This document shows, piece by piece, positions 1-10,980 of a stretch of 64,000 nt of DNA (position 1 is its first letter; the number at the start of each line of letters is the position of its first letter). The translations under genes and the position numbers were made by a program. The stretch comes from Myxocyprinus asiaticus (lineage: Eukaryota; Chordata; Actinopteri; Cypriniformes; Catostomidae): assembly GCF_019703515.2 (NCBI RefSeq), contig NC_059362.1, positions 29,366,326-29,430,325 of the forward strand, read 5' to 3'. The notes under the pieces are model-generated. The model was not told the origin of the DNA. It was given only the letters and a program-made list of their open reading frames with translations, and searched no databases.

Positions 1-344
1 ACTTAGTTAAATCATGATAAATTCAACCTTTGACCTTGATGACCTGAGATACTGGACATAAACAAGAATGATCAGATACATGACCTTTCAGGTGTTTTTC
101 CAACTTAGATGTTGATTTACAGAAGCTATTTATGTTCCTCTATTCTAGGTGGTACAATACACAAAAATAGTAAGACATCTATGTTTCATTTTGGATCTCT
201 TCTCAAAGCTTGGGAAGTAGTCCTAGCACTGCATCTGTTATTTGTGGTTCAAATATCTATCACACCCACTGGAAAGAGGCCTTAATTTCCAAACAGGCCT
301 GAAGGAAATCTATAAATTGTACACCTATATGTGTTCCTCCATAC

Positions 345-423
345 CTGTTGAATTTTCTTCTAGGCCAACATCAAAAGACAGCTTGTCTGTTAGAGACCTG
401 GATGTTTTCAGACAAGTCAGATA
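345..423 (-). CDS. ryr3: ryr3 coding exon 5 (last exon in window)
   Basis: The minus strand has the acceptor AG at 425-424, 79 open bases, then donor GTATGG at 344-339. The translation starts [20 protein letters not shown] and ends LEENSTG, matching the RYR segment MYLTCL.TSRS.TDKLAFDVGL. The exon begins in phase 0 right after the GM of exon 4 and ends after one base of the last glycine codon (phase 1). The next exon (EACWW...) is not seen in positions 1-338 and must lie left of the window. Confidence 0.94.
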
Positions 424-964
424 CTGTGGGAAAACAAAGAAATGTGTGTGAATTTGACTCTTCACTGCAAATAAGGTTCCCATACATTGCATACTGCAAA
501 AAATAATTGTCTTAATCATTATTTTTCTTCTTTTCTAGAAAAAATATCTAAACATGCTAAAAACAAGATACCTTTAATTGAGAAAACAAAATTGTGTACA
601 ATAACACTTTTCTTCTCAAATGTTTTTTTTCTCTTTACAGGAAAACAAGACAAACATACAGATTAAGAGCATTCTTTTTTTTTTTTTTTGCTGCATTGTG
701 GATAAATGCAACCTGAAGGTCAAATTTAGGAAGTCCCAATCTGTTCTTCTACTGTTTATCAATAATATAAACATGTAATGATCCCATTAAAATTATAAGC
801 CATCTTGTCATTCATGATATTAAAAAGATTTCAGTAAGCCCCATCGATCCCCAAAATACTGTAGGGACTCATTGATCATGCAGTTGATGTATGGTAGCTG
901 TAAGCAGTGATAGGCTGCCTAATCCCCCTCCCCATTGGCTTCAATTTGAGTGGCGCATTCTCAC
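424..964 (-). other. ryr3 intron 4
   Basis: AT-rich intronic sequence between exons 5 and 4, with one poly-T run near 675-689. No other feature was seen. Confidence 0.85.
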
Positions 965-1039
965 CATTCCACTTAAGGAATGCCTGAGGAGGATGGCATG
1001 ACCGTAGAGCAGTGTCCGATGTCCTCCCCCCTGTGCAGC
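965..1039 (-). CDS. ryr3: ryr3 coding exon 4
   Basis: The minus strand has acceptor TCCTCTGTAG at 1049-1040, 75 open bases, then donor GTGAGA at 964-959. The translation is [20 protein letters not shown] followed by SLSGM. This is the [15 protein letters not shown](V/I)LLRHS(F/Y)SGM segment, the start of the first MIR-like repeat region. It is phase 0 on both sides, and the 75-base length agrees with the mammalian exon as I recall it. The exon lies only 541 bases from exon 5. Confidence 0.95.
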
Positions 1040-2164
1040 CTACAGAGGAAGAGAGCAGAATGGTGTGAGCAAACTTAAAGCAGGGGTTTAAACAAGTGAA
1101 AGGAACGGTCACTCTTCTGTGATTAAAACTCTTAAAAATAAACGTAAGAGTTGTTTATAAATGACAACTTTGAAACTGGAAAGGAGTGCATGCTAGACGG
1201 ATGTTAAAATAAAATGTCTAGTTCAGTTGTTTGAACAAGAACAAAATTTCGTTGTTGTACCGTAGATGAGGAAATGTGAAAAGGGTATGGAAAAAATATC
1301 CTGAAAAAGTAAAAATGGCCCCCAAGACCCTTTAAGAAATTAACAAAAATAATAAATAAGAAGGAATAGAGTAAGCATACATACCCGTCTTATAAACCTC
1401 TGAAAGCATTGGGAAAAAAAGATGTTTCGTTTAGTTAAATATGATTTTTATGAAGTAGATGTTCAGGTGAAAAGTTTGTAGCCACTGACATTGTTCAACA
1501 AAACTATAAATCATGTTCATTTAGCTGTAGACTGACTACAATAAATACTGTATGGCCACCCATTTTTTTATCTGTGTGTTTGAATTTTGACCACCATTTG
1601 AAACTATCACTGGCAGTCCACAAAAACTAATGAGCTTCACAAAGAGGAAAGATTAAACTTGTGTTTTCAGTCCTTGGCTGAATGTCACTGTGATATTGCT
1701 ATTTAGCTCTGCATTTAACCATAAACTACAACTTCAAGACAGTTTACAGTTTAGTTTTGTTTGCTTGAATGATCTAACTTGGGTGATCTAACTTATATGT
1801 ACTCTGTCAGCCTACTAAAGTTGGCAGGATCTCTGAATCAATGGTAAAAAGGATGTAAAAAGAGTGTTTTATAGGTAGTTGCATAACATGATAAGAGATC
1901 CCTGTATTTGTCAGAACTGTCTTGAGTAATTTAACTGAAAAAAGTGATATTTTGAACCTCAAGGGTAACCATGGTTTTGCCAAGGATGACTTGTTCCTGG
2001 ATCAACAACCTTTTTGGACCTAGAACAACATTCCTATTAAACATTACAATTTTAGGCTTAGGGTTAGGCTTATGGTGTGTTCACATCATGGTGGAATAGC
2101 CCGCAAAATTTGGTTCCGTAGGTAAAATTCCCGTTCAATTTTCCTGTAGGAAATATATTTTTAT
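1040..2164. other. ryr3 intron 3, unremarkable stretch
   Basis: AT-rich, no convincing open frame and no repeat I could assign. Confidence 0.6.
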
Positions 2165-2175
2165 ATTTTTCTTTT

Positions 2176-2580
2176 ACTCCCAGTTTGGAATGCCCAGTTT
2201 CCAATACTCTCTCTAGTTCCTCGTGGTGGCACAGTAGACCGCCTCAATCCAGGTGGTGGAGGATGAATCTCAGTTGCCTCCACATCCGAGACCATCAGCA
2301 TATTTTCATGTGGTTTACCACGAATAGTTTAGTTCACGTGGAGGCTCATGCTATTCACCGCGGCATGCACGCACAATTCACCACAAGCCCCACTGAGATG
2401 TAGAACCACCACATAGTGACCACGAGGAAGGTAATCCACATGACTCTACCCTCTCTAGCAACCAGGCCATATGGTTGCTTCGGAAGTTTGGCTGGAATCA
2501 CTCAGCACACCTGGATTCGACCTCGTGATTCCAGGGGTGGTAGTCAGCGTCTTAGCTCGCTGAGCTATCCAGGACCCCGG
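2176..2580 (-). mobile_element. tRNA-derived SINE copy 1
   Basis: Read on the minus strand, the head (from 2580) contains the tRNA-like A box TAGCTCAGCGAGC and a B-box-like GAGGTCGAATCCAGG. The body shared with the copies at 27361, 30774 and 51491 follows (GTGACTCCAGCC, CAACCA..TTGGC, GGTAGAGTCA). It ends with the common tail GGAAACTGGGCATTCCAAA. All four copies show the same order, so this is one dispersed tRNA-derived SINE family, transcribed by RNA polymerase III when active. This copy is diverged. Confidence 0.8.
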
Positions 2581-2842
2581 GAAATTGATTTTTAACAAAA
2601 TTTTTGTAAGACAAACATACCGTGAGTTTCGAAGGTTGTTAATCAATTCTGTTGAAGCCATTAGTCCATGTTATTTCAACTTTGGTTTTAAAAAATATTG
2701 TTTAAAAAAAACAGAATTTCTGGTGAAGAAGGACACTACCCATGATACAGCAGGGAAAGACCCACTAATTAGAGAATCACAGCCAGCAAAGCATGACAAA
2801 AGAGCTATGCAGCGACTGCCCACTCACAACGCCCTCTGAATA

Positions 2843-3354
2843 ATGTTATCATCGGCATAACAGTTTTCACTTTTATGCCGACGATACCCAATATTTTATT
2901 TCCTCAAAACTCGATGAAATTTCACAATTTCCCATGTTAGCAAAGTATATCAATGATATCAAAGATTGCATGGCTAGAAATTTCCTTCTACGCAACTCTG
3001 ACAAAACAGAGGTACTAGTTATTGGACCAAAAACCTCTAAAAAATAAGACGCTAAAATATAATTTGACTCTCTATGGATGTACTATCTTCTACAGCAAAG
3101 AACTTAGGTGTTATATTTGATAGCAATCTGTCCTTTGAAAACCACATTTCCAATGTTTGTAGAACACCATCTCAGAAATATGTTAAGTTACGACACGCTC
3201 TCTGTTTCTAATGCCGGAAAACTAATTCATGCATTGATGACCTCAAGATTAGATTATTGTAATGCACAACTGGGAGGATGTCCTGCAGGTTCCATAAATA
3301 AACTTCAGTTAGTTTAAAATGTAGCAGCCAGAGTGCTGACTAGAACCAAGAAAT
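2843..3354 (+). mobile_element. L2-like LINE fragment, 5' segment (RT palm)
   Basis: The plus strand encodes, with frame breaks, HFYADDTQ (the YADD reverse transcriptase motif, about 2868-2890), DIKDCMARNFLLRNSDKTEV and LVIGPK. These are followed by ALMTSRLDYCNAQLGGCPAG and INKLQLV (to 3316). This is the classic C-terminal RT order of teleost L2/CR1-group LINEs. The copy is 5'-truncated and has stops and frameshifts. It is interrupted at 3354 by a hAT element and resumes at 4981. Confidence 0.85.
3347..3354 (+). repeat. 8-bp target-site duplication (left), CAAGAAAT
   Basis: Identical to 4981-4988. Removing 3355-4988 restores the L2 reading from ...TRTKK to KYDHI. Confidence 0.9.
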
Positions 3355-4980
3355 CAGTGGCAGGCCATGCATTTAAAGTCTAGGCCTTCAGTGTGATTCA
3401 TCCCATTAAGAAAACACAGTTTCACAATGAATAAGACACCCTATGCCTTTGGGCATCATACATTATGTCGCAGCTAACTAATCATACCAATTGACATTTT
3501 AAAAACACATCCACGCACGAAAGCCAGAACTTGAAACGACACTTAATGCACAAGCAAGCCTAATTTTAACTGCAGCATGACTATTTTGTGAAATGAACGT
3601 CTCCCGAACAGACATTCAAAAATCATAATTTTTCATATGAATCTACCAAGAAGGTCTATAATACCTGGAAAAATCTATCTAATAATATTTACAATTTAAA
3701 TGCTGCTTGCAATACATTTTGTTTCGTCAGCGTACACGGTTATGTTCCATTCAAGTTGGATGTGGGATATTCCTACTTGATATCTCCGACCATAAATGCA
3801 TTCCCCGATATTCGGAACTGCAATGCTCCCGTCAGCTTAGCAGGGGTTTGACTCTCATTAGAGATGTCTCCTAGCAACCCAACTGATAAACAATGCTGCA
3901 GCGCTAGCATTTGTGCGTCAGGTGTACGATTATCAAAAGAGATTATAATGTTTTATACACCTGTTTCTGCAGTAAACAAGCTTTAATATCATGTAATGTG
4001 GAAAGGAACTCATTTATCGATATTACTTAATAAAGTGAATGTTTATCACTTACTTTGTATAGCTCCCTGAGTGTCGACATGTTTGTGTGACATCATGCAC
4101 CTGCATCTCGGCTAAATCGGAGTTGAGAATTTCTGCACGAGCCTACAAGTTGTAATTCTGACTTAAAGATGCATTCCATTGCACTTTTCCTAGTAGGAAG
4201 TTGTAAAATCTGACTTTCCGAGTGGAACGCAGCACTTCTTTTCAAAACTTGATCCGACACTGAATTCTCAAGCAGCCTAATTTACACTTAGAAAACTCCT
4301 GATGTTGCTATAACAATGCAAAAAGCACTTACCAATTTACTTGAAGTGAAAATCAGCCCTCCTTTCCTGTTTAATAAATCAATCGCACAATCATGCAGAA
4401 CATCTCAGGTTTGTAAATCCATTAGGATCTCTTTCTCAATGGCAATAACAGCAGTGATGACAGCGGACTCGTCAGCAAGATCTCGTGCTCTTCGCTTTCA
4501 AATTACATCACTTAAAGCGTGACTGCGTCACTCAAGTCCAGCTAGAAGGCCTCGACTGGGACATATCCTAAAGATCACATCCACCAAGAACAAATAAATC
4601 AGTCTGATTGGCTGATGAATCTGACAATCTGACATTAGTTGCCCATTCATTTGCACTGTTGAGGGACTCAACAATTCTGAAATTCTGAAGGCCTGAGGGG
4701 TTAGAGCTCAGACTCACACTCTGCTTTGGCTAACGAGCTGGCTTCGGGCATGCAATTTGTGAAACAGTTGTCACACTTTGCTTGTAAGCATCAAGGAATA
4801 AATTCTGATTGGATAAACTTTTTGTTTTTCCCTATTTGTTTGTAGATTAATTAAAAGTGGAAAGCGATTAAAAATACATAGGCAAAAAGGTGATTGAGAA
4901 TGAAAGGATGAAAAATATTTATTTATTTGGCATGTTAGGCCAGCAGAGAAGGCTTTGCTGGCCCTGAGAACTCGCCACTG
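3355..4980. mobile_element. Non-autonomous hAT element (1,626 bp) inserted in the LINE
   Basis: The ends are CAGTGGC (3355) and GCCACTG (4980), perfect 7-bp inverted termini typical of hAT transposons. The element is flanked by the perfect 8-bp duplication CAAGAAAT. No transposase-length frame is present; the longest plus-strand frames are about 70 residues and unrecognisable. It is therefore an internally derived, non-autonomous copy. Inside it, an AT-rich stretch and the segment near 3750-3840 are unassigned. Confidence 0.85.
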
Positions 4981-6068
4981 CAAGAAATATGATCATATCA
5001 GCCCTATCTTAGCATTGCTACATTGGCTACCTGACTAAATTTCTACAGTACTTACAAAGCTTTGGATGGTCTAGCGCCACAGTACTTATGTGACCTTCTA
5101 TCACACTATATTCCATCACGTTTACTAAGATTGCAAAATTCTGGCCTGTTAATAGCTCCTAGAATAACAAAATCCACAAAAGGAGGTAGATCCTTTTCTT
5201 ACTTGGCTCCTAAACCATGGAATAATCTTCCAAAGATGGTTTGGGACTCAGACACACTCTCTCAGTTTAAGTCTAGACTAAAGACTCATCTTTTCAGCCA
5301 GGCATACACCTAATTTATCTATCAACTCATAGTTATGCTGCATTAGTTAGGTCTACCAGAACCGGAAACACCTCTCATATTCTATAATCCTGTTTTTAAG
5401 TGAATGGCATCTATGCTAATATTATTCTATTTGTTTCTTTGTCTTAACCTCAGGATACATATCCTGCATGGTTACCATAGCAAGCCAGATCCAGCTCTGG
5501 TCCTGCCTCATGTCCAGCTCTGGTCCTGCCTGATGTCTGACTCCCACTACTACGTGTTGCTGAGTGATGACGACTAACTGCTGCCTGTGCCAACCAGATA
5601 TCACTTCAGTCTACTACGATGGGCTTCACAGAGGATGAACTGATGCCAGCACCAACCATCAGACATGGGATACTTCACTGAACACTGCCTGAAACTTGGA
5701 CTTAAATGGACTCCACCAGAAATTAATCTAACACGAGCTCACAATCGAACTGCAGTGCACCTTACTGACCTCTGCCTGCATCACCTTGGTCAAAGGATGG
5801 ACTACACTCTTAAATTGGAATACAAAGATAATAAATTAACTGCAGCCTTCATCAGCCCAATAACAAAGGATAATGCATCTGTTTGCACTTCCGCAGTTTG
5901 CACTTCCGCACTTAAACATTGGCCCCTAACACTTACTTAATTTACTCATTTTAATTATTGCCATTACAGTATATTCATGCTGTTTAGCCACAGGGGAACT
6001 GGCCCCCACAGTGAGCTGCTTTGAAATTATGTGTGTTGTGAAAAGCGCTATATAAATAAAAATGACTT
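4981..6068 (+). mobile_element. L2-like LINE fragment, 3' segment and 3' UTR
   Basis: After the duplication the LINE resumes with KYDHISPILALLHWLP. It continues (5062-5313) through MDGLAPQYLCDLLSHYIPSR, ITKSTKGGRSFSYLAPKPWN and LSQFKSRLKTHLFSQAYT, the highly conserved C-terminal end of L2-like ORF2. The 3' untranslated part runs to GTGAAAAGCGCTATATAAATAAA near 6040-6060, a tail seen on many fish L2 elements. Stops in the HWLP region show that it is dead. Confidence 0.85.
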
Positions 6069-6571
6069 GACTTATATATTTGTATATATCTGAATATTTT
6101 GTATATTTAAATATATTGTTTCTATACCTAACCAACAACTTTACATCAATAGTTTACATTTTTTCTATCAATTTTATTCAATGTAGTTCATTCTCTCTTT
6201 AAAGATGTTAAGTAGTCTTGTACCTGTGTCTTTTTGTCCAATTTTAAATACTTTTTTGCTTTTAATCAAAATTTTTAATGTTGTGATTCACCTCGGTGCT
6301 GGTTGGTTTGGTTCATGGCTTAGAACTCTTTTATGAAGAATTTTATGAATTTATCGCAGGCTTGCGACCGCAATTATTGTGTTATAATGCATTTCACATA
6401 CCTTCTTGTATCCAAAAAAATACCCTTCAGAGAGCAGCCCATCAGAGAGCAGACAAACGCTAACATCCATCACATCACTGCACATAATACAACCACGGGA
6501 GACAAATGCAAGTGTCGGTCTGTGCATGTAAAGTATTGGTGATATATCCAAAAAGACAAACTTTAATACTC
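6069..6571. other. ryr3 intron 3, AT-rich stretch
   Basis: No assignable gene or repeat. Opposite-strand frames of 60-84 codons here have no recognisable content. Confidence 0.5.
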
Positions 6572-6579
6572 CACTTAAC

Positions 6580-6658
6580 CAAGGGTGTAGATTTGGTTTG
6601 AACATTGGGGGGTTGTCTTGTTTTACCTACCCCCATTCCCCCAGAATCTACACTCCTG
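6580..6658. mobile_element. 79-bp hAT miniature element with perfect TSD
   Basis: The termini CAAGGGTGTAGATT and AATCTACACTCCTG are inverted repeats with two mismatches. The element is flanked by perfect 8-bp direct repeats CACTTAAC (6572-6579 and 6659-6666). The very short length and the 8-bp duplication point to a hAT-type MITE. Confidence 0.8.
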
Positions 6659-6666
6659 CACTTAAC

Positions 6667-9095
6667 TCAGTGAAGCTGATGTCTTCTTGAGTTGTTACAT
6701 AGTTACAGTGATATAACTGCTGCCTCTTGTACTCATGTTGATGACGTAATCAGACTGCGGTTCGGACCCAAATAATATGGTGTGAACAGAAACCAGCGGG
6801 GGCAGTGGGAGGGGGGAGGAAACAAAAATTGGAAATCAAACCAAGTGTGAAAGCAACCTAACACTCTTACCGACCTATCATTTCCCGCTGACTTCAGGGG
6901 TAGTGTATGGTTAGCGATAAGTTTGGGGTTCGGGACAAGGTTTGGACTAAGCTTGTGAATGTTGTTCCAGAACCAGCCAATTATGCTGATGCAGTAACAT
7001 TTCCTACTTGGCAAAACCATAGTCACTCAACAAGAAGATGGTGTAGGCAAATCACCAAAAACATTATAAAAAAAATAACAAAAATGGACCGTGAAGGAAA
7101 AAAATCATGGCACATCAAAACATTCATTCTGGAATCAGCATTCCAGATCATTTCCTCGTCATTGGTACCCCTGAAATTTAACTGTGTTAGAGCCAAATGC
7201 AAGTAGAAAAACAGCATCTCCAACAACAAATAATCAACAAAATAAAGATAACAAAATATGAGCCTTCTCTAGATTACAAATGTGTATCAAACACTGCATT
7301 CATTCAATGTATAGTGCTCATTTAATATTCACCACAAATCTTTATGAAAGGGATATCTATAGTGATGTTTGTACAATCTCTGCTGCATAATGGATTTCCA
7401 ACAGAACTCTTTGTCTCTTAGACAGTAATGTTAGCACAACAGCTACGCAGCTCTGAGACAATAAAATATCTGCTGTCATTTCAAAATGCTGCAGTAAAAA
7501 AATCAACATGAAATAAAAATCTGGCATGCCATTTTGTGCTGAAGAGTAGGTGAATAAAGCATTCCAATGGCCCTGTGCAGAACATGCTTAGCCAATATAT
7601 TTTATATTTGGATTTGCATCATTCAGGGCTTCAAAAATGGCCACTAGATTTGACAAAATCATTTATCTTCTTTGGACCACATTTTCACATTCTCAAACAT
7701 AAAAAGTGAGGAGAGAGAGAGAAAGAGCAACATCTATGATAAAGGAGAAAGATATTGAGTAGCTGACGGGGTTAGCTTTGTAAACTATAACATTAGTTGG
7801 GTTATGTGATAAGTGAAAATCACACTATTGTTTCACATATAAAAATACAGTTTAGTTAATGACAAGTGAACAACAACAATACATATTTAGAGGACTCTTT
7901 TCTGAAGGTGTAATAAATTATTTTTTTCCAAAAGTTGGATTGACATTCATGCATACTTGTTGGTGAATAAATTGTGAACATACCCATTGTTCATGATCAG
8001 GATTCTAGCAACGTTGAACAAAGATACAGATATGATTAAAGTAGGCAGTTGGAATACCCTCATCACTTCAACACATTCAGTTCATTATTTCTCTGTGTAC
8101 CAGTGTCAAATTATGCAGAAGCACAAAATGTCTTGTTTTTAACAAGAGTGGGTTTAAAATATCCCCCATTTTCCACTGTCTATGCTTGTTCTTTAGAGGT
8201 TTTCCTCTTGCTCTGTAAATTTATATCAAACATTGATATTGGTAAAGCTTTGAATATGGATATGATGAAACTGAATGTTGTCAAATGGCAAGGCAATCCA
8301 TAAGCAAATAAAAACATTGCAAATAACTTCAATTAAATGGATAATTGTAAAGTGTGTTGTATTTAACTGTAAAGTTTTTTATTTAATTGTGAAGTGTGTT
8401 CTATTAAAAAAAAACATGATTATAAGTGATTATAAAACAGATAAAATAACTATTCTTTCACTTTTCTGTAGATGAATGAAAGCATAAGAGACATGTGCAG
8501 AAGTGTAATTAGTCTATGCAAAGCAGAAGGTGAGGTACCATACCATCATAAAGAGTAAAAGAATGTGTTTTGAATTCATGCCAATACTATATCAATTTAA
8601 GTAAATATTATGACAATACATACCTCACCTGCATTTTTGCTCGTAAGTAGATGTTTTGAATTTATGAATTTATGTCTTCAGATAGACTAATTCAAAATGA
8701 TCAAAATTGAACCTGCCAGTGTGAATTTGGACAGTGGATTTAACAGTGTTTATATAGATGATGTATCTGTGGTCACTAATCAGTACTACACAATTTCTTT
8801 GTCATCATTAAGGATTACATACCCTAGGTCATACAGAAGCCAGAAGAGCTACAGCTGATGGGGTACCTTTTTCTAGCTATATAGTATAGACATGAATTAA
8901 ATACATAGTATGACATGAATTAAATGCTGCCAGATGTCTGCTAGCTTTTAAAGCACGTGTAATAAAAAAAAACATTCTGTCCCTACCAAGAATAAGGTTT
9001 GTTTTTTTCTGTTGTTTTTGGATGGCTAAAATCAAAATGTAACTAAATACAGTATTTACCTATATAGCAGTATGTGTCATAGAATTAAACAAGAT
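6667..9095. other. ryr3 intron 3, mostly unique AT-rich DNA
   Basis: Nothing convincing was seen. A short segment at about 6725-6880 (accacaccat-like and AAACCAAGTGTGAAAGCAACC) vaguely resembles the ends of the Harbinger-like element at 32415. No exon-like conserved frame was recognised. Confidence 0.5.
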
Positions 9096-9098
9096 TAA

Positions 9099-10353
9099 GG
9101 ACCCTATTTTAAGAGCGCTAGTGCTAAGCGAAGTGCTATGCCATAAGTTATAAGTGCAAAGTCAATGGATATGGCCATGAAGTTTTGGTATTTTCGTGCA
9201 AGCAAGCGCTAAGTCTAGGTGCAAGCGGGTTTGGCAAAATTGGACGCGCAAAGCGCTAATGGGCTGCGTCAAGTGCAATTTCATTCCTAGGTTCTTCTTC
9301 GGCACCGTCTTTGTCCTTTTATATAGTCCATTCCCTCAAGCACCAGCAATGTAAACAAAGACAACACATTCATAAGAAGTTGGTAGTGTAAATAGACTGT
9401 ATGCAATGAATTGGAAGAATAGACATATGGACTTACATTATTTTGTGCATTAACTGCATCCTTGTTAAATGTGACACGCTCCTTTTATTTGTAGAATCCA
9501 TTAAATTATAGAGAATGTAAGTATTATTAATAATTTTCATCTACGGACACACAAATCATGGCTAGTATTAACAGTTGTAGCATCAGAAAACGCACTTCTA
9601 GTGGTCGATTTTGATTTTGAAAAATTAAATTCATTTACTGAAACACAAACTAAAATTAAACCAAAAATATTTCTAAATTCAAATTACACTATTAACAAAA
9701 TTCAAATATAACCAAAATAACGAAGTGGTCAAAAAAATCATACCAAATCCAAACATTTTACCCTCTTCAACTTCTTCCACTGGCCACTTTTGCAGTGACT
9801 TAAAAATCATAAATACTATACAATTTATATCAATCAAAATATATCATAAATTACATCATAAATACAATTGTAAATATAAACATAATAATAATAATAATAA
9901 TAATAATAATTGAAAAATAAACCATGACCTATAAATAGTTGAACACAAATCTCATAAATATTTGTTTCATTAAAATGGCTACAACAGTAATCATCATGGA
10001 CATAATTTAATGTTCCACTTTATTTTCAGTTTAACATGAACTTTGGACATGAGTTTGGACATGAACTTTATCACCACCTGCTAGTGGAATCTCCAAACTG
10101 CCAACGCAGGAACTGATTTTGGACTTTGCGCTGAAAACAGACGTGGTTTTGAAATGTCTTAGCGCAATTACCTATTTCTCAGGAAAATAGCAAATTTCGC
10201 TTTGCGCCACTTCATTACTATACAATACACCCACAGTTTGCGCGCAAACGCCCACAGATGACGCAAACACGGCCACTTATTTTTGTGCTGGCACGAATAT
10301 TGCCCTTAGAATTAGTGCTCTCATGAAAATTGGATAAGATGGAAATAGAGCCC
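9099..10353. mobile_element. Harbinger-like non-autonomous element with TAA duplication
   Basis: The ends GGACCCTATTTTA (9099) and GGAAATAGAGCCC (to 10353) are inverted repeats. They are flanked by TAA at 9096-9098 and 10354-10356. The subterminal regions are rich in GCGC/GCGCAAA motifs in opposite orientations (GCGCTAGTGCTAAGCG near 9114; GCGCAAACGCCC near 10240). The 3-bp TWA target and GGGCCC-like ends suit PIF/Harbinger. No transposase is present. A (ATA)n tract lies inside at 9883-9911. Confidence 0.65.
9883..9911. repeat. (ATA)n microsatellite
   Basis: About ten tandem trinucleotides. Confidence 0.9.
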
Positions 10354-10356
10354 TAA

Positions 10357-10640
10357 ATCTATTCTACAATGAGAGTATGAACTCTCAAAAAACACAGAAA
10401 AAACATGGATTTACACAAAATTTCCAGTGGACAAAAAACTTAGGAAAATATATTTTGTGACATATATTTTGTGACATAGGACAAAGATACAACTACTTGT
10501 CCAACCTACTACATTACACGGATTATTCGGCTATCCCTCACAGCATTGTTTCCATTCGTGTAAAATTAAATATGAAGTCTACACGAACTAAGGTCTGTAC
10601 AGTGTTATTTTCCTAAGGTATACTTTTATTTACATTTAGG
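10357..10640. other. ryr3 intron 3, no feature seen
   Basis: AT-rich. One short direct repeat, ATATTTTGTGACAT, occurs twice near 10450-10475. Confidence 0.5.
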
Positions 10641-10641
10641 C

Positions 10642-10644
<3 letters not shown>

Positions 10645-10706
<62 letters not shown>

Positions 10707-10735
10707 ATAATATATATATTATATAATATGCATTA
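10645..10735. repeat. (TA)n microsatellite, 137 bp from ryr3 exon 3
   Basis: Pure TA dinucleotide tract to about 10702, followed by an imperfect TA-rich tail. Confidence 0.95.
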
Positions 10736-10871
10736 TAGAGTATGTCCTAATTGACATGGTTAATTTTAACTGTACACACAATTATAGGGTTTTAAAGGTA
10801 GCATTTGCACTAGAAAGACCAAAATATATACAGTATGGTAACCCTGCAATTGCTGTGTTGTGCTTACTTAC

Positions 10872-10970
10872 TCCTTCTCCATTCTGCCCGGCCAGCATCT
10901 CCTGTAGAGCCCGCACTGAGAGCGATTGCTCCAACACAAAGTTACAGATGCATAGGTCAGGAGGAAAATA
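10872..10970 (-). CDS. ryr3: ryr3 coding exon 3
   Basis: The minus strand has acceptor CTCTCTGCAG at 10980-10971, 99 open bases, then donor GTAAGT at 10871-10866. The translation includes [19 protein letters not shown] and [14 protein letters not shown]. The core matches the conserved RYR segment [22 protein letters not shown]. The residues after ALQEMLA (usually NT plus a variable acidic/glycine stretch) are GQNGEG, so this loop differs and is probably shorter than in the mammalian proteins I recall. Phase 0 on both sides. A (TA)n microsatellite and CT/GA-rich tract lie close by. Confidence 0.95.
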
Positions 10971-10980
10971 CTGCAGAGAG

